From: Nymphaea colorata
Lineage: Eukaryota; Streptophyta; Magnoliopsida; Nymphaeales; Nymphaeaceae
Reading direction: 5' to 3'
NCBI RefSeq assembly: GCF_008831285.2
Contig: NC_045146.1
Coordinates: 13,261,149 to 13,325,148 of the forward strand
DNA: 64,000 nucleotides
In this document: piece after piece, positions 12,401 through 25,743 of the stretch
How positions within the stretch are numbered: position 1 is the stretch's first letter
Layout of the letters: the number at the start of each line of letters is the position of its first letter
Program-made: the position numbers and the translations under genes
Notes under the pieces: generated by a model
What the model was told of the DNA's origin: nothing
What the model saw: only the letters and a program-made list of their open reading frames with translations
Databases searched by the model: none

Positions 12401-13056
12401 CGGGGTAGTTTTAAATTAATTTTTGTATTCGTGTTTTTCATTTTTGGACCTTCCTACAAATATGATCTTCCCTCGGCATCAGTCGCGATTTGCTTACCGT
12501 CTTTTCTGAGGGAAAAGGTCTCTATCCTCGCTCGCTCTCTCTCGTTCCGTGAGATTCGGTGGAAACTCTCGGATTTGTGGACTATAAGGCACGATTCAGG
12601 GAAATCCTTGTAGCTTTTGTCGTCAAACGATTGAGCGTCCGCCTTCTTGCGGGCAATCCACGGCATCCGTAGCGCGAGAACGCCGGATTTCTCCCGGAAA
12701 TGCGGAATAGAAGAGGCCGGACCGGGAAATCCCTCTTTTCTGCCTCTGCGTGTGTCGTAGTATTGGAGTCCTTTGCATGCTTGGATTTTTCTTTGGCTTT
12801 TTGATTGAAGAAAGCAGAATCACGGTTTCGCGGTGGGTTTTCAGGCGGAAAGAAGCACGTTCGGCGTGGGTTTTAAGCTGCTGCGGTTTCGCCTTTGATC
12901 TAGCCTGTCTATGCCAAATTGGTGGACTTTTTTTTCCTTGGTTGCCGGACCATCTGGATTTGTAATGTGAAATGGTTTGGCGAACCACGGTCGTCGGAAA
13001 ATCGCCGGTTTTGAAGCAATTCTGAAATTTGTGGTCGCTGGAGACAGGTCATTTGG
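12401..13056 (+). promoter_or_regulatory. Promoter and leader region of the LysM gene
   Basis: Base composition shifts to higher GC from about 12.43 kb, with a CT-rich stretch (CTCGCTCGCTCTCTCTC-like, near 12.53 kb) typical of plant leaders. No clear TATA box could be assigned. The transcription start is not determinable by eye, and an intron in the leader is possible. Confidence 0.35.
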
Positions 13057-16000
13057 ATGAGGTTGCAGGGGTCGGGAGGCGTAAGGATGATTAGTTTAGC
13101 TATGGACAACGGCCATCGGAATGGAAATTGCCATGTGATTTCCGGGGACTTATCTCACCGGAGATTGAACCCGATGCCATCAAATTCCTCGTCCGTTGTT
13201 TCATCGTCATCGTCTTCTAATGTCAATTATATCGAGCATCACGTTTCTAAAATGGATACCCTCGCGGGAGTAGCCATCAGATACGGTGTCGAGGTGAGTT
13301 TTTTTGCCCTTTTAGCTTCTCTTTTCCAAGAAGGATTTTATCTTCGAACTAACTTACTATATTCATCAAGAGAATCATTTCCAATCCCGAGTCTATTCCG
13401 TCACAGCAATATAGTTTTTTCATAATGCCTTCAAATAAATGCACGCATGGATAGACTCCATTTTACTTCTCGTTTTTTCTCTCCATGGTTAAGATAGAAT
13501 CTCGAACCTTGTCAAGTTGATCTTTGTGGTTAAAATGTAATAAATTAACTTCTAGATTAAGTCTTTTCTAACGTGTTAGAAAAGATTTACCTGAATAAAA
13601 AATTTTAAGACTGAAATTTTACTTCATATAAGTTTTGTCCATGAAATCACAAAACGTGTTTTGAAGCGCTGACTCGGACAAGTCAAGTTTCGCGAGAAAA
13701 AGAAAAGGTCGGCCTCTCTAAGTTCTCTCTCTGTGTAACTATGGGACTTTTCTCCCCAATTTTTGTATCTAAGGGACGGTTGTCCCCCAATTTTGATATA
13801 CATTTCCATTTTATGGGCTCTATCTCTCTTTTAAAATCGTTCGACAAACCGTGGGAGTGTCCTATCTTAATCGAAATTCTCTCGCCGACCGAAATATGCT
13901 TTAAATCTTAAGACATATGCGAGGGAAAGTACGGTTCATCTTCAAGCGTATCATGTCCGTCCTTTATATCAACAGTCAGTTCCTTGATCTCCTCCCCGTC
14001 GAGTTAAACTCGACAACGCTGTAAATGCCAATGCTTCTCACTCCGACCATTTTATCTTCTCCGGCATTCAAGTAATCTCTGTTTTCATCCATTTCATATC
14101 CTGGCTCAATTACGAAATTTCACCAAAATTGCATAGAGGAGATCTAGGTTCACAAGAAAAGTTTGCCTTTGGCTTTTTAACCAATATCTATGATGCCATT
14201 TTGAGGCAACTCCTTGCAAGTTGAAATTCACTATTTTTGCCCTTTTGTAATTTTGTGTTTCGTAATGATTCAGCAAAATAGAACTGGAGATTTTGTTCTT
14301 CAGATTGGGAATCTGGGAGGGTTCCTGTAACGAACAGTTCAATTAACAAATCACGAAAATATATGGGTGTTATGATTTACCATGTTACCTGTTTCCCTTT
14401 TTTCGTCTGTTCTTTTCGGAAAGATAGTAACACTGGTGCATCTTGTCAGGTTTCCGACATAAAGCGCTTGAATGGTTTGGTTACAGATCTTCAAATGTTT
14501 GCTCACAAGTCACTGCAGATACCTCTACCAGGAAGGCATCCTCCGTCTCCAATCATAGCCAATGGCTCTGTTATGCAAGAGTAATCTCCTCTCAATGCTC
14601 TTCCTATTGAGTAATTTTTTGACAGTGACCTCATGTTAAGTTTGATTTTGCTACTGTCTAAACTTTTTTACTGGGTCACTGCTATGTTGGCATATGTTGC
14701 ATGTTTGTTCCGTGCAAGTTTAAGTTGACGTATTAATCATTAATTACTTCCTTTTTTTGCATTTATATGAAGAACAAATGACACATTTGTTAGCCGCCTT
14801 GCGGGAAAACGCGATCTTTCTTTGTGAGTTTTCTAAAGAATTATGACTATCGCGTTGGTCATGAATACAACGTTAATAATCTGTTTAGGCATCAGTACTT
14901 AGATGTATGTCCAAGTTTTGTTTGTTCCGTACAATTTTAAATTGACGAAATCATCATTAATCTGTTCCTTTTTTTTTGCATTTATATGAAGAACAAATGA
15001 AACATTTATTAGCCGCCTTGCGGGAAAACACGATCTTTCTTTGTGAGTTTTCCAAACAATTATGACAATATCGCGTTGATCATGAATACAACGTTAATAA
15101 TCTGTTTAGGCATCAGCAGTCAGATGTATATCCAAGTTTTGGTCTACTTGCTTCTGATTGTTGTGTTTGAAAGGAAATAAAACTGATTCCTGATTACGCT
15201 TTCTGGCACATAAGGGAGACGACAGAAAGTGAGAAAGAGAGGTAGAGCTTGTTTGCGTTGCGAGTATGCACTTTCTGCATGTTGCCCACCATCTGCTGTC
15301 TTTTCTTTTCCTTTTATTCTGTTCACCATATGGCTCCAGTTATTTGGTTTTCAGTTCTACTGTATTCGTTGCACTTATGCTTTCTCCAGCTAAAATTGAT
15401 AGGCGTGATTGTTCCTTTCTACAGAAACGGAAACAGCAGCAGAGTCCCCTCAAGATATGCACCGCGAAAACTGTTTAAAGACCTCCCACCAGTTGAATTG
15501 AAACCACAAGAAGCCAAAGTTTCTGCGGCCATGAGCAGCTTGCAGGGCTACTATGGCCTGATGTCATCCGCTGAGAATGGCAGTAGCGGTGATGAAGGAA
15601 CAGAAATGACACTGTACAAGACTAAGAGAGGGCATTTCACAGCGGATGAACCCCCCTCACCTGTCAGGGCAAGTGAAGATGCTGATTTCTGCCTAGGCAA
15701 ACACTGGAATTCCATGAGCATGCTGAATGGGTTTTCTGCAGGAAGCAGTGATGAATCACTAGATATCCCTGTTGCAGAAGCTGGCAACAATGATACGGAG
15801 AGATCAAATGAGAAGCCAGTAAGAAGGCGTCAAAGAACTGATGTCGACCCGGCTTATGCGGGATCAGAGCTTGGGGAAGACACGACCAGCGGTGGACTGT
15901 TGGGCAGGTCTGTTAAAGGTCTGGCGCTCAGGCTAAAATCTGCAAGCAGAGTAAACCTTGCGGGTGCTGACGCGGATTCAGCTAACAATCACGCCCATCC

Positions 16001-16220
16001 TTTTGGAGACTCTCTCTTCGCCAATGGCTTTGCTGGAGTGCGCCGGTCGTCGAGCACCTCCAACCTGCAGGAGCCGTTTGATGGCGCTGCATCAAACCGA
16101 TCGGCATCCAAGTGGACACTAAGACCCGACCTGCAGGTTCTCACAGCAGTTGCAATCCCCATATTTGATGGGCTGCCAAAACCCATAAGTGGCAAGCGTA
16201 ACAAAGCCGCTCTGGACTAA
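13057..16220 (+). CDS. Intracellular LysM-domain protein
   Basis: Three coding exons: 13057-13293, 14450-14580 and 15425-16220, giving 387 residues. Splice sites are GAG|GTGAG, GTCAG|GTTTCC, CAAGA|GTAATC and CTACAG|AAACGG, and the phases agree. A single LysM domain occupies about residues 58-104 (YIEHHVSKMDTLAGVAIRYG, then SDIKRLNGLVTDLQMF and LQIPLPG). The rest is low-complexity and serine-rich, with the plant-family blocks SSLQGYYGL, basic RRRQRTD and a C-terminus close to DGLPKP...KKAALD-type ends. There is no signal peptide or membrane segment, so it is not a cell-surface chitin receptor. It resembles Arabidopsis At5g23130/At5g08200, of unknown role. The start could also be the in-frame ATG at 13087. 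Intron 2 carries a tandem duplication with two possible 30-nt cassette exons. 3' UTR follows to about 16.8 kb. Confidence 0.85.
14704..15139 (+). repeat. 217-bp tandem duplication in LysM intron 2
   Basis: Two adjacent copies, 14704-14920 and 14921-15139, begin TTTGTTCCGT and end near CCAAGTTTTG. The most conserved part is the middle (about 14761-14835 and 14980-15055, roughly three differences). It contains CCGCCTTGCGGGAAAAC bounded by TTAG on the left and GTGAGT on the right in both copies, that is, an exon-like 30-nt block (14794-14823 and 15013-15042). Confidence 0.85.
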
Positions 16221-16810
16221 GCTTTTCTCTACACCAAAATGGACCCAGTCCAACTACAGCTTCAAGGAAGCGATTTTCTGGAAGGAAAAAAGAAAGAAGA
16301 AAAATCGTCCAGGAATGTCAGAATGCTCTACGAAATAGTTTTCTGCTAGAGCTTTTCAGCTTATGAGTGCAGTAAATGAATGTAGTATGAAGGAAGGAAG
16401 ACGAATAAGACGTCAGACGGCATGTTTTGGTCAGGTCGTCCTCTGGTTCTAAGAGTAAGGAATGGTACATGTTCCTTATTACCGGTTTTAAGGAGAGTTT
16501 GTTGCTCCAACCTCTTTTTTTCTTTTCCTTTCTACAATGTAGTGTAATTGTTGATAGATTGTTCCTGAAACTGGGAAACAAGTGCAGATAATGGAAATTG
16601 ATTGCCGATGCTATTCTTAGAATAAGTAGTTTCAAAATTTTTGTCGTTTACAATATGTGAAGATTTGCAATCGTTTGACTGGAGCCACAAATTTGGCTGC
16701 GTAGCAAGAGCTTCATGCCTTTCATCCACCTGCCCAGCGGGCTAATCATGAAGAGTTTCAGGTTGAAGGTAGTCACTAATTCTAGACTATTCTAGTGGCG
16801 GTGAAATAAA
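16221..16810 (+). other. Probable 3' UTR of the LysM gene
   Basis: Directly follows the stop codon and contains no coding frame of note. AATAAA occurs near 16.805 kb and is a candidate polyadenylation signal. Confidence 0.4.
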
Positions 16811-17241
16811 GCTTTTGCTTGAAAAGCCCTTGTTCGCTAACAAGTCGTCGTTGCATTTGATTGTCCCAAAAGAAGAAAAATCAGTCCTGTAGCTATTTCG
16901 CAAGAACACAAGATCCTGCAAATCGCAACGGGAACTGCAGTTATATACAAGAGGGAGTGATATCTTAGAATGTGACGTCTAGTGCCCGACACCGCAGGAT
17001 GTAAACTGTTCAGAATGTCGAATAATGTAACTTGAAAAATTGTGCCAGACTCTTTGGTACTAGACTTGGAACAACCATCTCACCATTTGATTTAGCCATC
17101 TAATATCAATTCACATATTCTCCTTTTTCTCTCAACTAGAAAAAAAAATCAAACACTCAATGGCTCCTTACAACTCTAACACCTGCTCTATCTCTGTCTC
17201 TCTAATGTGTCCCTGCGTAAGCATGGACAGATTCTATAACA

Positions 17242-17258
17242 AACACACACACACCATG

Positions 17259-17300
<42 letters not shown>

Positions 17301-17314
17301 GACACACACACACA
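17242..17314. repeat. Compound CA/TA/CA microsatellite
   Basis: A CA run, then about 16 TA units, then CA units interrupted by GA, all within 75 bp. Confidence 0.9.
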
Positions 17315-20300
17315 TGCAATGAAGCTATATTATATGTATATATATACACATACAACGAAGCTATATTTGGAAAGCAGAATCAAATTATGTAATATGAACA
17401 ACCGATTTTGCTTCCCACCAGCTTAAAAGAAGTTAAAAGGGAACATGCTGAGGCTTTACAGTCGCCATAATCACCTGAAGGTTATTAGTAGCACATGCCA
17501 GTTCGACCACAAAGTCGAAGGCAGCTACAAGAATGGGAATGCTTTCTAAAGCTGGCAATCACTAAGAAGGCTGGATTATTTCATAAAAACCAAAACGTCA
17601 CAAATTTTAATAATCTTGTTAGTTATTTGTCAGAGGAAATGATTGCTTGGCTTAAGTATTATATCAGGCAACCAGAAAAGCACGTTAGTCAAATATATCA
17701 TCAAAACCTTTTAATATCCCATAACTCAAATATCAAAAAAATATTTTCAAAACTTCATAAATTATGTGTTCGAAAAAAGCCGCATATTTGGCAATACTAT
17801 TACATATAGGAAAAACAATACCTAACCATCCGGTCACGTGACAGAATTGAGTGCATGATTCCAGTGTGCCCCATCCGCGCAACCGTGTGGTCGAGTGACT
17901 GGACGGTGAAAATATCTATCGCCGTAAAACCGGATGGTGCAATTTCTACCAACATAGATAACACGTTCTTCTTAATAAAAATACATTTTAGATGGAAAGA
18001 AAGGGATGAACAATTATCAGCCACGAAAAAGGTCCACATCTCTGCCAGGGTTTTCCTTCTTAAAGGGCCGCTCGCAAACAGAATATTATCCAAAGAATCA
18101 TTTTTAGTAAATAAACTATGTAAGCGTACCGATTGATTTGACCAAGGATACACAATGTATTGGGACTTAGGCATGTCAACTAGGCCGTGTTTCCAGACCC
18201 ACTAGTGCCCTCACGGTTCAGTGCAATATCTTAACCCAACCTACTAAAGTAAAGATAGGTAATTCGGCTTGAGGTCGGATTTAAATTCAATTATATTAGC
18301 TCTAACTAAAGCCTGGATCCCGCACTAAAGTACACGCTTTTAAGAGACGAAAGTTCAACAGCTCTGAAGGCACTAAAGTTTGGCGATGAAAATTAAAAGC
18401 TTATTCTCTATACTTGATATTAGCTCATGCATTAAGTAGTAACACAAAACTCATCCAGTAGTTCAGATTAAACAAAAAAAACATCCCATTCCATCCTTCC
18501 GAATGACCCTCACCTCGTCCACACACAAAACAAAGCGCATTGTCTTGGCCAAAGCATTCAACTCTTCCATCTTTCACCACCATAGCCGCTGCCTTCATAA
18601 ATCTATAAAACCTTTACAAACGTAGATAGCCAATTGTAGGATAGACAGTCAATTGTAGAAGCAACACCGGACGATCATAGACAAAAGTAACATTTACGAT
18701 TGCCGGGGCTTCTCTTGCAGAAGGCAGTACAAAAAGCAATTGTTGAACTAGTTAAGCGGTTTCCTTTTGAGAGACACTTATTGAGTTTCCCATGATGTCG
18801 GATTGCAGTTGGCTGTTGCAGGAATCTAAGCTAACCAACAATTATTTCTGATAGCATCTCCCCCAAAAAATTGGTAGTAAAAAGCTAAAGAACTATGAAC
18901 AATGACAAGTAACTAGAGTTAAACAATCAATCAGCGGAGGAGACCATTAACGAGACTTCGGATCACGCAAAATCTCTTTTATGATATAATGTTCAAAATG
19001 ATACGCAAGCAATGCATAGCTGAACCACGCCTGAAAGGTTCGATGAAGGGAAATGTTTTACGGTTTGATGGCTTTCTTCATCTGTGGGGAAAAGTAAAAA
19101 AATAGGTATTTCCAAAAACAGTTACTGTGGGCAGACTTGAAGTCGGTGGAGTAAGGCAGCCTGTGGCTACAATGCTGGTGCCCAATATACACGTAACCAA
19201 TTGAAAGCACCATCTAAAACCCTTTAAAATCTTTCCCACATAAGCAACAATCGCTGGTAAAAACAGCATCCCCTGTGAACAAGACTTGAGACCACATCCG
19301 ATCTAAGAACAAGTTTTTGCACTAGCCAACCTCAAAAATACAAGAGAGCACAAGGCTTTGACTAGCGACCGAGGATGCCAAATGGGAACCCCTTTGTACT
19401 TGGTAAGCATGAGCTTCTTGCTATATTTGATCCAACTCGTAGCTCAATACTTCTTAGAATTTTAATCCATGCCGGTAAGTCTGACCTCCAATCCCTTAGT
19501 AATCTTCCCGGAAAAATCCCTTGGTAACTATCAGTACATATGAATGAGAAACCGTACCAAACAATAAACACGGGTAAACTACAGAAGGAAAAGTGAAAAA
19601 ATCCTCTATGAACTTTATAAAGAGGAGTTCCCAACCATTACTCCCCAAAGACGTTAAAATTTAATGAAGTCTGAAAGCAGGAGAGTAAATCCGAAAGGAA
19701 ATAAAAGTAATAAGCAACATCTAAAAGCAGCAGTACTGGAGAAAGCACAGTTGCTCATAGATACAGCACTTAAAAAGACGAGGAGCGAGGGAGAGAGACC
19801 TATAAACCGTAGTTGGCCAATCTAGCAATTCAACTTGAGATCGCTTGAATTGACTCGGATTGCCACGGGACTGGGTCATGAGTCAGGTACTGCCTCAAAT
19901 ACAACCAAATCCTAAAGGACTCTGTTCTGGAACAGATGAATCGGTAGGATCTGCTCCGGATCACTGGAACCTAGACTGTTTAATTCAACACAGGCAATTA
20001 GAAAAACAAAACATAGGAAGCACAAGAAACTGACGCACCGGATCCACTTTAGCATGTAAATGATATTAGGAAAGACAAACAAGTTCCCAAGAATGGTGAT
20101 GAATGACGAAGAAATTGATGGACTAAACATGATAGTTAGCTGTGATTTTGCATTTAATAAATTCGTGAACAAGTTCCAAGAAAATGATTTTTTCTACCTA
20201 TATTGTCCTTGCCAGCTTAACACTACTTCATGCAATTTATGATTACTTGACATATCCTCTTTTGGCCTAATTTTGTACCGACTATGGTTTTTCTGCAAAC

Positions 20301-21551
20301 ATAATCATTTTTAATTAATTTTTAGAAATTATGAATGTTACGAAAGGGAATGGTGTATGAATGTCAGGAAAGGGCATGATGTGCTATAAATTTCAAAATT
20401 GGGAATGACCAACATAATTAATACACATTTTATAACAATTGGGTGTAGCGAAAGTATTAATCTGCCATGGTACTAGACCAGGCAAGAGTAAGTGCCATGA
20501 AATCTAATACATTGATCCACGCTGTCATATCTCTTGTTTCCTCTAGCATGCGTCCTCTTTTCTTACTGCTCTTCCTTCTATTACGAATGGCTTCTAAATA
20601 TGGCTTACATGTACCAGATCGTGTCAAGGCTTTTATATAGGGTCAAATTCCTTGACAAACTTTTGATGAGCTGTAAGCACTTGGCAGTACACATTTCTAT
20701 GCCTAATACACTTCCTATAACTACCTCAAATAATTTATCAAATGTGTGGAGAGGTTAAAAAAGCTCCAACCATTACTGACAGTCTGCCCACACATACAAA
20801 CATCCTAAATCTTTGCGCCTACCTTATCTTCTAGTGTCTGCACCATTCAGACAAGTGTCTATCCAAATAAATATGGAATAGTTTCTTCAACATTCAAAAC
20901 CAAAGGCACAGTTAGCTAGTCCACATATTCAAATTAGGGCAATATCTAGTTTGCAGCGATCATCTTAAAAAGGCATTTCTTATTGCTCCAAGGGTAAAAC
21001 AGCAAGCAACTAACCAAATGTTGTCAATTATAAGGTTACACTATAATTATCACAAGGAATGGAAAATCGCATGCACTCTCTTACAGGACCTGTCATCACT
21101 CCTGGCACATAGAAGCCCTTGCATCTGCCTGACAATTTACTTGCTCACAACAATCAACATATTCTTGTGTGTCCCAATTGCTTGATGAAATCTAACTACC
21201 TAACAAAATGCCTTTCCACTTTTTCATTTTCTATGAACCATCTGGAATGCAAAGCAAAACTTCAGCATGGTCATCCATGCTCAGGTCCAAATCTGTCACT
21301 CCAGCAACCAAGTGCCGCTGTGACATAGATGACTTGACTACTACACAATAGCTTCATTGAAATCCAACTTGCTACATGATAGTAATCCCTAGATTGACAT
21401 AAATGTATATGCCTTTATAGAGCAATCTCCTCATTTACAGGAAGGTACCTTGCTTCACATAAACTATAATAGTACGTCATATAGGTGCAGCCATGCAGGT
21501 ATTGGTGTGGAGACCAGTACGGAGCATTTTTTTTTTAAAAAAAAGGAAACT

Positions 21552-21582
21552 CGTGTGTGTGTGTGTGTGTGTGTATATATAC
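21552..21582. repeat. Compound GT/AT microsatellite
   Basis: About 11 GT units pass into AT units and then ACACA. Confidence 0.9.
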
Positions 21583-24500
21583 ACATAGCAACAATAAAAT
21601 TTTAAACAAACGAACATATACATTATTTAATATTTATTACATAAAATAAAAACGCTAAACAAAAATCACCAAAATATGCCAAAAATCAAAATATGAGTCT
21701 GCCTCCCTATGTGGGGCCCTTGCAGTCATGTATGTGTGACGTAGATTTAAAGAATATCATTATGGCTTGATATAAAAACCCAAGCCCAGTAAACCTTCAA
21801 CGGGGACTTGTTCTTCCTTGTGTCTGTCCATAGTCCCTCATCATAGGAAGTGCATCATTACATGATATACATATATATATACATCAACAGGATGGAAGAC
21901 TATGAAACAGTATGTCCCTCAATTGCCTTCAACCCAAAGTTATTAGTTCATCAACTAGACAATGCATAGACATCGACATCGTCCCGACTTAACCAATTTG
22001 AGATAGAAGAATATAAAAAAGAAAATCCCTCGATTGCCTTCAGTCCATAGTTATTAGTTATCAACTAAAGCACTGCAGCATCTCATTTTACAAGATCTAA
22101 ATCGGTTTTAACAATAGACCAAGTTACACCATTTACACATTTAGCTAGTAGGAGACATCGATGCAGCCAATAGGACATCCTGATATTTCAAACATATAAC
22201 TTCATTCAGGCGTATGACAACTTCAATATGTTTTTATATTTCCTATTCTCCTTAGTCACCATTGCCATTCGGGTTTCCTATTGGGCTAGAAACCCATGTA
22301 CAAAGATTTGTGGCAATATGTGAGTACTTTTAGGACACTCTGTGTGGTGATTGCAAAGAAACATAAGAGACCACCAAGGACGGAAGTCCTGTGTAAGCTG
22401 TCACAGTTGAAATCTCGATATTACTAAGCAGTAGGCACTACTGGTTACACCTTTTACATCAACATTTAGCCATAGAAGAGTCATTTCAATTCACAGAAAT
22501 CCTGTACAACTTTGAAGATGAAGCCCATGGATGTAATCAGCAACTTGTTTGTGAAAGAGTAAGAATGAAGGGTTACAAACCCTTGCTACCAATAATAAAG
22601 AGCAGATAGCAGACTTATTTACCAGGTCCTTAACATTCAAAAGCATTGTCTTTTGGAAAGGCAAACTCTTGATGTTTCTCAACAAACTATACCATTTAAA
22701 GGCAAGCTACGTTTGTTGTTTAATCTCATAAGAGCAACATGGGGCACACGTGTGACTTTTGGCGTTATGCTCATAGAAGAGGATGTCATACCATACAAAG
22801 CAGATTATTTTAATTTAAGCCATAATGAAGAAGAATGTAAGGAACATCAAACCAAAATGCGAAATTTAATCCAATTGGTTTCGCCCCCATCTCCATGTTC
22901 CAGTTATTCTTTTCTGTCCTTCCATTGGGGTGGCAGGGAACGTAACAACAAACAGCAGGTGGGCAAACCATAAAACATCTAGATACAGCAAAAAAATACT
23001 TGCAGAAGCTAGCACTAAGATATCATGGAACAGCCAAGATAGAATACGGATTTCGGCTTGGGTGGTAGCAATATCTCAAAACCACTCCTCACATACTGAT
23101 ACAGTTAACAAAACAATACTTCTTTACTGACTGAAGGCGGGGAAGGCAAGACGGACAAGGCAAGTCTTTTTTGGGACTTTTGGATTTTCTTCGCAAAATG
23201 TAAGAAGTTCAAAAACTTAGAAAATATAAAAAGCAAAAAAAAAAAGTAATAATATAATAGCTTTCCTTGTATCGTTCTTAAAATATAAGTAAATAAAATT
23301 TTAGAAAATATCAATGAGACAAAATGAAAAAACCACATGCTTAAATATGAAAACCAGAGACTTCTGGGAAGGACTGGCAAAAGTATAGGGAATATCCAGG
23401 GATAACCATGTGATAATATCATTACATGTTCTGGTACTTCCAATATGCTGGAAATATTTGCAGCTGTGCTTAAAAAAACACATCGCAACAGAAGCTTCTG
23501 TTTTCAATTTGCAGTCACGAGATACTTGATGGAAAAAAAAAGAGAGTTGAGAACAATGAAACGGATTCAAGGAAAAACAATGTTCTGCTGGATGAGGTTC
23601 TAAGAATGCACAAGCATTCTTCTACTACAATTCCATCAATCATAAGGTCGACACCAATATCAATATTCTATCTTTAGCCAAGAAAAAATAAGGAAATAGC
23701 ATTAATTAATTTGACCAACTCATGGTAGCATCGAAACATATCAGCAAGAAACAAAGAAAGCAAAGCCATTTAAGCTGCTCATCTTTTAGGCAAGAATTTT
23801 ACTACTTTGTATTTCATTGCAAATACCAAATTGGGCAGAAAAGGGACCATCAAAAAGCAAATGACCTCCATTCTGTTTTTAACCTGTTATGCTTTAGAGA
23901 ATGTACATACCTGATATTTTATAGTACAGAGTTAACAATAACATTCTTAAGATTTTACCTCCGCAAATTGCAGCAGTTTCTCAATCAGAAAAAAAAAATG
24001 GAACTTTACATATTGAGAGGCCTACACCCGAATTGTGCAAATTCCACCTCCAGCCATCTGCTTCCAGCTTCTCCTAGGCTGTATCAAACACGAAAAATTT
24101 AACCACGATATAGTAATTGGTGAACCTTTATGAACACCTTCTCCCAAACAACCACCAAGCAATCAGGAGTTCTATCATTCAAGAAAGTGTAAACTAACAC
24201 TTAGAACTCAAAATCAAAATATTCCAGAAAACATCGAAAGTGGAAGAACAGGAAAAGGTTATGCGAATAGAAGTAGCCCCATCAGAAGGTTAGTAGTATG
24301 TTCCAGACACTAGTCAATCTTACTCAAATAAATATACAGCACAAGAGCAAAAAGCGTATAATCAGATGAGCTTTCAGTCATAGCATCTACAGATTCCCAA
24401 ATTAACTGACAATGGCACCTGCTATCCAGCTGTCGGATACTAAAAGGCCACAACAAAGCAGTTTCACTATAAGCTTCTCAGACAAGAAATGGTTCATCAA

Positions 24501-25743
24501 ACGTGTACTGAACAATGTTCTCCAGCTCAAATGGTTACCCAAAGGTAAAGCGGAATATGGCAGTTGAAATAATTTTTCTAATCCACATCAGGAGCAATTC
24601 ATTCATTAAGCCTTGAAGGACCAAAATATGTGGCAAGACATAGAGATGACTTGTACATAGGAGTCAAAAGACCAACCAAGTTATCTACAGCTGGCTTTCA
24701 ATGAAACCTTTTTTTAATAGAAAATATAATGTGAATGGTGAAACATAGAGCACAAAAAAGCCATGATGGCCCTTCCGCTACCTCACCAGCATCAAGGTAA
24801 CTCCAAGTACAGGCCTAGGTTGTCCACACAGACAAACTCTTTAACTGCTGAGACAAAAACCGGAAAGGAAAAGACCCCAGATCATAGTATAAGGCTTCTT
24901 CACAATCAGTCAGTGAAAAAGCAGTGGTCAAGTAACAACAATTTGCATACAAGGTCCTACATGTCAAGACGCTTTAACAATATTGGTAGAAGTTGGCAGT
25001 AGACAGGTAATTCAACATTGCAACTTCCATATCCTAGATTGACTTTACCAAACCGTCTTTAAAAGTGAAAAATTATCACATGGATAAGATGTCTATCTCC
25101 ACATGTTATTTCCCACAATGACAAAAACAGCTTCCAGGATGGTCCACTCAATAAGTATCCCTTGAGAGACAACTTACAGATATTGTCCGATACCAGCTCG
25201 TTGAATATCACAATCCCTTAATGGAAGACATATGTGGGAAGAAATTAGCTCATCACTAAGCTAGAAGCAAGTTTGTACACCAAGCTTAGTAGCAAATTAG
25301 CAATTATGGTTTTCAATATCCTGCAATATAACATAACTTTGTAAAAGTCTTCAATCACCATCCATATATATCCACATAAGCCAGAGTGTGGCTGACCAGG
25401 TCACTTCCTAAAAAGCTTGTCCAATGACTCCAATCCATTGAACAGCCAGGCTACCCCTTTTTATAGACAAACTGGGGATATGCAAACAGCTAGCAATTTA
25501 AAGAAAAAACTCAGCACTGAATTTAGTACAAGGGAAAAACTCAGCTAATAATTCTACCAATAACTCAGCAGGTGCAAGGACATGTGCAACATTAGTGGCA
25601 TGGACATGATTGCTTAAGCTGGCACTGGATATAGTACACATATTAAACTATGACAAAAAAGATAGCATAGTTATTTACTGGAAAGGTAATCTTACATGCA
25701 GCAGGAGACGTGCATGCATGGAAGGCGAGGGAGATCAAAGTGA

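Larger units (their letters stand above)
16811..25743. other. Long stretch without recognised genes
   Basis: No frame encodes a protein I recognise. The longest frames (104 codons at 17495-17809 plus; 127 at 23105-23488 minus; 126 at 23722-24102 plus) are AT-driven. Short exon-like pieces with splice-like edges occur on both strands but are too short to support. It holds compound CA/TA repeats at 17242-17314 and a GT/AT repeat at 21552-21582. In Arabidopsis the gene between the LysM and HUA2 loci encodes a mitochondrial ClpP; I looked for its blocks here and did not find them. Confidence 0.4.

Noticed and set aside
15249-15424. Upstream extension of the 323-codon plus-strand frame in the LysM gene
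   Set aside because: It lies in intron 2 (T-rich, ends CTACAG); only the part from 15425 onward is exon 3.
17495-17809. 104-codon plus-strand frame
   Set aside because: AT-driven Lys/Asn/Ile/Tyr composition, no recognisable motif, no splice partner.
18721-18800. Short plus-strand exon-like piece after CTCTTGCAG (KAVQKAIVELVKRFPFERHL)
   Set aside because: Good acceptor and composition, but only 24 codons to a stop and no upstream exon found; chance cannot be excluded.
24440-25280. Short minus-strand exon-like pieces (ENIVQYTFDEPFLV; AVKEFVCVDNLGLYLELP; LRDCDIQRAGIGQYL)
   Set aside because: Each is under 30 codons and they do not join in consistent phase; too weak to list as genes.
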